Positions 57,311-64,000 of a stretch of 64,000 nucleotides of DNA are shown one piece after another. Location: NCBI GenBank assembly GCA_950022655.1, contig OX465592.1, positions 6,046,044 through 6,110,043 of the forward strand. Direction: 5' to 3'. The number at the start of each line of letters is the position of its first letter. Within the stretch, counting starts at the first letter, position 1. The translations under genes and the position numbers were made by a program. This stretch comes from Alentia gelatinosa. Lineage: Eukaryota; Annelida; Polychaeta; Phyllodocida; Polynoidae. The notes under the pieces are model-generated. The model made no database searches. It saw only the letters and a program-made list of their open reading frames with translations, and had not been told where the DNA came from.

Positions 57311-58510
57311 CATTTTTGACCGGAAAACGTACGCAGACTATACCCATGTGTTTGGTGGATATAAAAAACTACTTATTACATCTACCGAGAAAATACACAT
57401 CTCTTAATAGAGTTATTGCAAATATTCTCGTATCCAGTGCCAACTACAATTACTGTTCCTCATAAGGGGTGGGCCCGATTCTGTGAAGTCCATACATATA
57501 GTATTATCTAGCGAGTGTTATTCTTAAAAAATTATTTCTCATCTATTCAATTATTCACAAAAAAAATCACTATTTGATGAAGACGTAAGCTATACACTGG
57601 ATATATTGCAAATATTCTGGGCGGAAATACTTAAGCACAAGACTTGACGAATTCATATTGAATATATAAAATACATAAGAAATTCCCACAAAAATATGTT
57701 GAGGGTATGTACTTAAGACATTGTCCATTTGTATGAAGACAAAACAATATCACTTACGTTAAATGTCCTTTGAGAATTCCGATAATATAATCTTTACACA
57801 GCCGTAAATAATCGCACTGGATTCATTTCGCTTACATAATCATGTCACTCCTAGGGACTTGGTGGTTAATCTTTCTATGTAAATTAACAATGCATATAAT
57901 TTTCAACAAATCAAGTTTTGTTTGAGAATTCACAAAGAATCTCAGCTAAAATTTCATGAACACAGAGTTCAACTCCATATAATAAATCCATTAATTTCTA
58001 AAGATGGCTACCTTTTTTTAAACTCAAGTGAAATTTGTTTAATTTCATGTGTTAATGTGTCCCACTATTTCCTATTGGGTTCAATGAGAATCCGCAGGTA
58101 TAAATGCAATATGATTTAAATTAAAAAAAAAAAGAAGTTTAAATGCAATAAGATATATTCAGAACAACCAACTTTCCTATCATGGTTAAAAGAAATACAC
58201 TAAATGTGAATAATAATGGTGCTGTATAAACTTATTCTCATCAGGATAAGTAAGTCAGGAAAGCTGCATATATCCACTAGAAACTGGTCAATATAAATGT
58301 CGATACATATTCCTTATGTAACCCTCAAGGCACTAGGTTATATAATCCATAACATTCATATTCTAAAAACAATTATTATGATTTTTTAAGGTTCAGGTTT
58401 CATGTGCAATGGAACCCACAAATAGTCTGCGAGTTACTAACTTTTTCCATATTTACATAAAGCCGCAGATAAGGCGGTGGGAATGGTGTTACCCACTTAG
58501 TAATTAATTC
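57311..58510. other. AT-rich spacer without recognisable gene
   Basis: No exon candidate with convincing splice sites on either strand; short frames here are uninformative. Confidence 0.45.
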
Positions 58511-58516
58511 TCTTAA

Positions 58517-58828
58517 GGGGGTGCTCCATTGGGCAGGCGGTGAACCCAACAGTGTTGGGCGCCAGCCAAACATGCTTTAGGTTAGTTCAATGGCCAATGT
58601 TGCATGGCAGCCGTGTGGGCTATGTTTGTAGGCATCCAACAAAAGCTAATTAGGTTTTATGAGCCATTTGCTGCTACGCCATCGGGCGGCTGCGGCCAAT
58701 GAACATGTTGCCTCCTCCAATACACCGAAAATTATAACCACCTGCCAAATGGCTCTCATGTGATCGCTGTGCTTTCGCTATATGGTGCTCTTTTGTGGTC
58801 GTGGAGTCAGCCCAATGGAACACACCCT
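58517..58828. mobile_element. GGGGGTGCTCCATTGG MITE
   Basis: GGGGGTGCTCCATTGGGCAG at left, CCAATGGAACACACCC at right. Same family as 50898-51219. Lies about 100 bp past the putative FYCO1 polyA site. Confidence 0.72.
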
Positions 58829-58926
58829 TTATACAGAGGACATTTCTCAATCACATCGCAATGTATATAATCGGGCCAGTTCGTGACTTTTGTTGGTGTA
58901 TCACAGGTTGGAATGGAAGACGAGTT

Positions 58927-58932
58927 TTTATT
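58927..58932 (-). terminator. Possible FYCO1 polyadenylation signal
   Basis: AATAAA on the minus strand about 105 nt after the FYCO1 stop codon, so a short 3'UTR is plausible. Confidence 0.4.
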
Positions 58933-59035
58933 AACATTCTACCAGTTTGTCAATTTCTCGACAATCAGAACTGGTAGACAGGACAGTGACGTCATCGAAT
59001 CCGGGCTGATCCTGCAACTTCCGGTTGAGTGGTCG

Positions 59036-59096
59036 TCAATCGGCAGCTTCCGGTTTTCTGACGTGAAGGTGGTAGCTCAACTTCTTTGACGTAAAT
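59036..59096 (-). CDS. FYCO1: FYCO1 last coding exon (FTSKKLSYHLHV stop)
   Basis: 61 nt, acceptor AAATGTTTTCCAG. Completes the split arginine, then FTSKKLSYHLHVRKPEAAD and TGA; human FYCO1 ends FVSKKVFYHLTVDRP. Too short to stand out as an ORF; found by phase and homology. Confidence 0.9.
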
Positions 59097-62000
59097 CTGG
59101 AAAACATTTGTTTAAATTACAGTTTCCAGAATCAGATGTTGCACAATTAATCCTGAACTTGACATGAATATGTATGAAGCGTCATCTTCATCGACAGGCA
59201 ACAGATGCACACAAAGACACCAGGTGGCGTTACTGGACGCCAGGTGTCGTTACTGCAGACACTCTGACGTCACCAGCCTCCACTCTGTAGCAGACGCTCT
59301 GACGTCACCAGGAGTTGGGTTTTGTAATGTTAAGCCATTCAGGAATAATAAAGCCTCGTGGCATTCCCCAGGAAAGGCCAGATAATATTACAATATTTCT
59401 TTATTTTGATTTAAGAATTTTTTTGGTCAAGATTTGCATACATCTCTTGAACTTTAATGATTTCAGAATTCCACTTCCTAATGTCGCCTCGTCTTGTACT
59501 AATGCCAATTTTGAGAGAAATATTGAAGCGGTTCTGCCACGAATTATGGACCCATAGTATATTTGTGTTTTCTTAACCTAGAATTTCCTATAGATCTATA
59601 TCTTTTTTATAAGTATCCTCTGCCTGCACACTTTGAGCCTTTATCTATATAAGAATATTTTTGAATATGTTGGAGAGGAAGCCGTCTTTCCTGGTAAACA
59701 GCATAGCTATTATTATCTTAACCAAAGTATAACAACATCTGATGATGTAAGTAACAGTAAGATATATTGTGAAAGATAGTGCCAATAAAGGTTATTGAAC
59801 AAAAGAATAGAGGGAAACTATATTCCTTTGACTTATTTCCACTGGTACCTGGTTTCCCTATTCCTATATACCTTCAATTGTCGGCTAATATCGATAAAAA
59901 CCGAATGTCTCTGAACGTCAACCTGGGCAGTAAACGTCAACCTGTGCAGTAACTTAAACCTGGGCAGTAAACAAAAGTTATTCCACCCCCAGCAGCGTTA
60001 AGTAATCATAGGTTGTTCGCTCATAGGTATATAGGAATAAAGATTGATGTGCACAGGTGTATAGGGCAGTTGGGTAATGTTAACTGTGGTCCGCCATTTT
60101 GCCCCTGCCTCGGTGTTCTTCACTACTGGAGGTGCAAAAGTAAGTGACTGATAATAGGCCACTGTCACAATTCCAACCATTCTCATAGATGTGTATAGTG
60201 CCTTTAATGTGTGAACAAAAATGTCCCGGGTTTCATCTTTAAGCCATCCTACTCTGGAATGGAACAAAGAGCCAAGGTACAGGATCTGTCCCCCGAAAGG
60301 TGGCGCCATACCGTCACCCACCTGGAGACTGCTTCATGAACTAACAATGGCTCTGTCCCCAATAGGGCACAGAGTGACTGATAGTTCCGCCATCATCCGC
60401 CAGGAAAGTCTAAGATAGTACCACTGCAGTCGGGAGACAACCGCTGTTATCAGTTGTTATAATCTACTGATAATCGTAAGACGCTGCTAAAATTCCGCAA
60501 GCCAAAAAAAAAACCTTAAAAAAATCAAAACAATCCATTGATTACTGCACCCGCCGCCAGGTGTTTTGATTATGTATCGGGGGCAAAATGGCTGCCTCCA
60601 TAACCCAATAGCTATGTGCCCTATTGTGGGATGAGAAGTGTATTACCTGGAGGTGGAGTTGTCGAAGATGAGTGTGTAGAGGCCTGGCGTGACAGCGATC
60701 AGCTCGCCCTGGATGGCCTGGCGGTGCGAGTTGCACGGACACAGCGGGATGAGCACCTCCGACAGGTCGGTCGAGGTCAGCGCGTCCCTCCTGAAGGTCA
60801 CGCTGAAGTGGATGCCCTGTACGCGAGACGCAAAACTCACTTATAGGAATACAGGACAATTTACCTCGAAAAGTAAAACCCGTGTCAATTAATAATGATT
60901 TCCTAAAAGAGTAAATTCAATGTTTTGTACAGTTTATCCTATCTTAATAGGCAAAATATGCCAATTTACATTTGCTTGATTTACATAAGAAATGCACTGA
61001 AAAATACGGTTTTCTTAAAAAACAAGTAATGGTGACCTATGAATCTTAAAACTTAAATGTGTAGTACTATACATCTACTTTATTCTGTGAATATTTGAAG
61101 GAAATGACATACGTTCTACCATGTGAAAAGCAACTTTTTAGAATTTCTATATAGTCTATTATAAAATTATCATAATATTGATCTCTAAATAAAAAACTAG
61201 CAAGGTGACCCCCGATTTTTAAGTTAAATATGTGCTTTACAACACTTAGAGATCATCATATTCAATTTTCAGGAAAATGACATGGTTCTTAATTTTCAAG
61301 CCAAATTGTATAATATGCTATGGTTGGGGAGTCAGAGGGTGTGCTAGGGCAATGACATTATTAGAGTAGTTATCTCACCCCGGTATATATCTCCATAGGC
61401 TTATCATGAGGAGCTCAAACTCCACAGCCATAAAGGTAGTGTACCCAATACTCAATGGCCAATTGGGAGAGTTATTTTATTGGTTAATAATGTTGTTATA
61501 CGGGGTGAGATAACATCAGAAACCCACTCGATGAAAATAACTTGGTCTACACTCCACCTCGTTTAAATGCTACATAATTCCCTCAGCTTCGCTTCGCTTC
61601 ACTCTGAAGTCAACCTTGATGGAGTATGGAGTATTATGCATGTATACGATTCTTGATGCAGTTCTACATAAAAGACCGCAGAGCTCACCTTTGGCTCGGT
61701 AGAGAAGTCCCAGCAGAGCACGATGCCGGGCGCGTCGATGAAGACTGGCACGAGATACGACTTTCCAGCGCGTACACACAGCCCGGGGTCGACCAGCACC
61801 TCGCCCGCTGCGATCTGCTCCACGGTGAGCATGGGCGACGTATGAGAGCTGCGGGCACAAACACCACCATCAGACTAGACATTCTCAGGTCTCTGTTTAT
61901 GAACATTCATTAAGTGAATATTGTTTGAAAAAAACACCAACTAAAAATCAATATTCGTTAAGTAATTCAACTAAATCGGGGTAAAGTACTGAAGAGGGAA

Positions 62001-63364
62001 AATACGGAACGCTGTTCTTTTTTCATGAATTTCTATATTTTTTTGAAAAATATTTTTTTATGAAGATTAATAAGATGAATGCCATCTCTGAAAGTAAAAA
62101 TGTTTGCAGGAAACTTCTCGGAGCTCATCTTCTTGACACTTTGAGCCAAATAAATTTGTCATAATGTGAGAAACATTGTATACTAAAACAAGATGGACAT
62201 GAAAGCTACAGCAAACAACAGGGAGAACTAATCAAGGTCAGATGTTGACAATAACAAATTTAAAATTTAAATTTTAAAAATCACGAAATCATTGAATATG
62301 TAAAAGACTAAATGTAGCACAGTGGTAACAATCATCTTTTAACACAGTCTTCTATGGTTGCTAGCATAAATACCAATGATAATTAAATCCAAGATTCATA
62401 CCGTTACAGAAAATAACGGGAACATAGTAGAGATAGGGGAGTGTGCCGATATGATGACTTACTTGTATAAATGAGATCATATCCTTAAGAAAAGAATTTG
62501 CTAATTAAAACCAGCACCACAGGATTACATAACTTAAGATACAAATCGACACTGTGAAGCCTACAAGACATCGACATTCATCATGGATTCACACCCACCA
62601 ATTAAAATCGGGCCTTACCTCCATGCTTGTTTGTTTGTTTGTTTGTTTAGCTCAACGTCCAATATGTTCTATTAGACTTACTTTGGGTTTGACGGAATCT
62701 ATGAGATGAATTTAGGAGATTTTAGAAATCTCAACCCAGCACATTTACTGAGGTGAGTGTTTTTTAACTTCCCACACAACATAGACATGGTATGAGAAGG
62801 ACTGGACTTTGATATAGCAGTAAATTTACCACTGCTGGGGGTGAAGAAGGAAGTGGCTGTAGTCGGACTCGAATCAACAAAGTCTGACAACCTTGGGATT
62901 ACAAGTATAGTGCTCTTTACCATTGAGCTAACTCCACACCCCGGTCACTTTAGTTATGGTTGCGTGCAAGCGTGTCTGGCCTGCACCATTCAGAAGAAAG
63001 GCGGCCAAGAGGGTGTACAGATAAATCATTGTTGCCCACCCCAGCAGACCTACCCCCATGCTAGTTATGCCTGATTGTTGTCTGAAAGAGGTGTGATCGG
63101 GTCGGCGAACTGCGTACATTGACAAATATATCACCGATTCTCACCGACCTGATGGATTGGTTGGGCAAAGTGTGATCGGGCAGAGTCTGCGTGTCAATGT
63201 CTCATAGGCTTAAATAAAGGAGAATAACATATTTTGTCTGGCTTGATTGGTACACCTACTGTGCATCTGCTTCGATCATTGACAGGTGCAAGGACTGGAC
63301 GATTTCCTCTGGCGTGATGACGTCATACAGTTCATCCTCAGCGTCCGTGTCTGATTTGTGTGCA
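59036..63364 (-). CDS. FYCO1: FYCO1 C-terminus (LIR motif and GOLD domain), gene continues past window
   Basis: FYCO1 links LC3/PI3P/Rab7-positive vesicles to kinesin for plus-end transport of autophagosomes and late endosomes. Four coding exons are present: 63260-63364, 61689-61848, 60647-60816, 59036-59096, all GT-AG with agreeing phases, giving the last 164 residues. They encode DAEDELYDVITPEEIVQ (LC3-interacting region; human VFDIITDEEL), VEQIAAGEVLVD and VRAGKSYLVPVFID...CWDFSTEP (start of GOLD), then IHFSVTFRRD, PLCPCNSHRQAIQGEL and GLYTLIFDNSTSR (human CNSHKENIQGQL and MLIFDNTFSR), and finally FTSKKLSYHLHV before TGA. The FYVE and coiled-coil exons must lie beyond 64000. Confidence 0.93.
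59210..59312. repeat. Short tandem repeats (CAGGTGGCGTTACTG / CTCTGACGTCACCAG)
   Basis: Two copies of CCAGGTGKCGTTACTG and two of GCAGACNCTCTGACGTCACC within about 100 bp in the last FYCO1 intron. The second holds a palindromic TGACGTCA (CRE-like). Confidence 0.65.
60362..60624. mobile_element. ATAGGGCACA MITE, 22 nt from a FYCO1 splice donor
   Basis: AATAGGGCACAGAGTGACTG at left and CAATAGCTATGTGCCCTATT at right; shares CCACTGCAGTCGGGAGACAA and ATAATCGTAAGACG with 39808-40043. Confidence 0.75.
60647..60816 (-). CDS. FYCO1: FYCO1 exon: second half of GOLD domain
   Basis: 170 nt, acceptor TCTCGCGTACAG, donor GTAATACAC. Encodes GIHFSVTFRRDALTST, LSEVLIPLCPCNSHRQ and PGLYTLIFDNSTSR. CNSHRQAIQGEL and YTLIFDNS are the FYCO1-specific GOLD signatures. 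A MITE ends 21 nt beyond the donor. Confidence 0.95.
61371..61600. repeat. Foldback family E copy (FYCO1 intron)
   Basis: TTATCTCACCCCGGTATATA...TATACGGGGTGAGATAACAT, GAAACCCACTCGATGAAAAT and the core CCCTCAGCTTCGCTTCGC. Confidence 0.68.
61689..61848 (-). CDS. FYCO1: FYCO1 exon: first half of GOLD domain
   Basis: 160 nt, acceptor TTGTGCCCGCAG, donor GTGAGCTCT. Encodes SHTSPMLTVEQIAAGEVL, VRAGKSYLVPVFIDAPG and LCWDFSTEPK. The SYLVPV..I...G..L.W.F pattern is the GOLD beta-sandwich start as in FYCO1 and SEC14-like proteins. Confidence 0.93.
62625..63020 (-). mobile_element. tRNA-Thr-derived SINE, full-length (FYCO1 intron)
   Basis: Minus orientation: GTTTGTTTGTTTGTTTAGC tail side, CCACTGCTGGGGGTGAAGAA body, TACCATTGAGCTAACTCC (A box inverse) and GTTGCGTGCAAGCGTG head. 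Confidence 0.8.
63260..63364 (-). CDS. FYCO1: FYCO1 exon with LIR motif (ELYDVITPEEI)
   Basis: 105 nt, acceptor CGTTCTGCTTCAG, donor GTAGGTGTA. Encodes AHKSDTDAEDELYDVITP and EEIVQSLHLSMIEADA. The YDVI core (63316-63327) after acidic residues fits the W/F/Y-x-x-L/I/V LC3-binding motif and lines up with human FYCO1 FDII. Confidence 0.88.
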
Positions 63365-63379
63365 CTGAAGCAGAACGAG

Positions 63380-64000
63380 GTGAGGGTCTTAATGCTAACT
63401 TGTGTTCAATGTAGACTACGAATAAATACTTACAGCATATCAATTATTCAGTCAACATAAATTGTTTTTTTAATTTTTGGTCTTTTTTCTCTCATAAAGT
63501 CCTAGGTACTTATCTTAAGTACGAAATAGTAAATCAATAGTAAATGGTAGTAACTTTAATTTTTTTTCGCTTTGTTGCCTAATTGGTAATTCATAGAAAC
63601 AGCTTTAGGTAATAGTCAAGTTGGATTTATGCAATAAGGCCAGTGCAAGTAGTGTTCTTCGCGAGGCAGCAGCCGAGCGAAGACAGCCGCAGTATGGGCC
63701 GAGTTAATAAAATCTAAATAGATTCTCACCGAGAGTCGGTTAGTGTTTATCCTACCTAGTCTTCACGAGTTTAGATCAAATGAATAGTTGCCTAAAAAGT
63801 ATCTGTGCCACACCTCATCGAATATAACCCTTTATTGTTAAGCCTATGGCCTTTTTCATTAGGTGTAGGATGGATGGTAGAAACTTGTTGTGGGCGAAAA
63901 TGGGAAGACAAACAATTAAGGAAAAGTACTTCCTTCTGGCGATTTTATCATATAATACAGAACAATTATTATCGTTTTTATATTCATATAATACAGAGGG
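63380..64000. other. FYCO1 intron, right edge of window
   Basis: No further FYCO1 exon seen; no zinc-finger cysteine pattern on the minus strand. Contains AATAGTTGCC...TTATTGTTAAGCCTATGGC and GGTGTAGGATGGATG, words of foldback family G. Confidence 0.5.

Noticed and set aside
61570..61913. Several overlapping ORFs on both strands
   Set aside because: Only the minus-strand frame spanning 61689-61848 is real (FYCO1 GOLD); the rest are shadows of a GC-rich exon.

Overview
This window is metazoan nuclear DNA. It is AT-rich, its genes are split into short exons by long introns, and the introns and spacers are packed with short non-autonomous transposons. No bacterial-style operon, rRNA, CRISPR array or free-standing tRNA gene was found. 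The gene families (eIF4B, LZTFL1, FYCO1) are animal genes. The tRNA-Thr-like SINEs with a GTTTGTTTGTTT...TTTAACGTCC tail suggest a marine invertebrate, perhaps a lophotrochozoan such as a mollusc; that placement is inference.

Three genes could be assembled exon by exon from splice sites, intron phases and recalled family conservation. (1) Minus strand, 36889 down to 11417: a complete eIF4B gene. It encodes a basic N-terminus, an RRM, an expanded DRYG repeat region, the [16 protein letters not shown] block, PPKxNxWxKR repeats and an aromatic C-terminus. It has 16 regular coding exons plus two similar 36-nt microexons. (2) Plus strand, about 39086 to 50518: LZTFL1 (BBS17), the BBSome regulator, with a family-typical coiled-coil protein of about 306 residues. 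The splice acceptor and start of its third exon are tandemly copied just upstream as 147-bp units that stay in frame. (3) Minus strand, 63364 down to 59036: the last four coding exons of FYCO1, carrying an LC3-interacting motif and the GOLD domain; the rest of the gene lies past the right edge. LZTFL1 and FYCO1 are also near neighbours at human 3p21.31, so this looks like an ancient linkage.

Region 1-11.4 kb holds no gene that I can name. It has weak minus-strand exon candidates near 2.3, 2.7 and 3.8 kb, a possible coding start at 6732, a 65-codon ORF at 7093 with a nearby polyA signal, a piggyBac-like MITE, minisatellites and SINEs. Region 36.9-42.3 kb is a divergent promoter area followed by LZTFL1 5' introns with tandem foldback repeats. 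Region 50.5-58.9 kb is the convergent spacer between LZTFL1 and FYCO1, filled with MITEs and foldbacks.

The best leads are the duplicated acceptor/exon array in LZTFL1, the twin eIF4B microexons, and a MITE family that sits in one transcriptional orientation in these introns and in four cases places a branch-point-like CTGAC or CTAAC 25-39 nt before a 3' splice site. All calls come from reading the sequence; no alignment or search was run.
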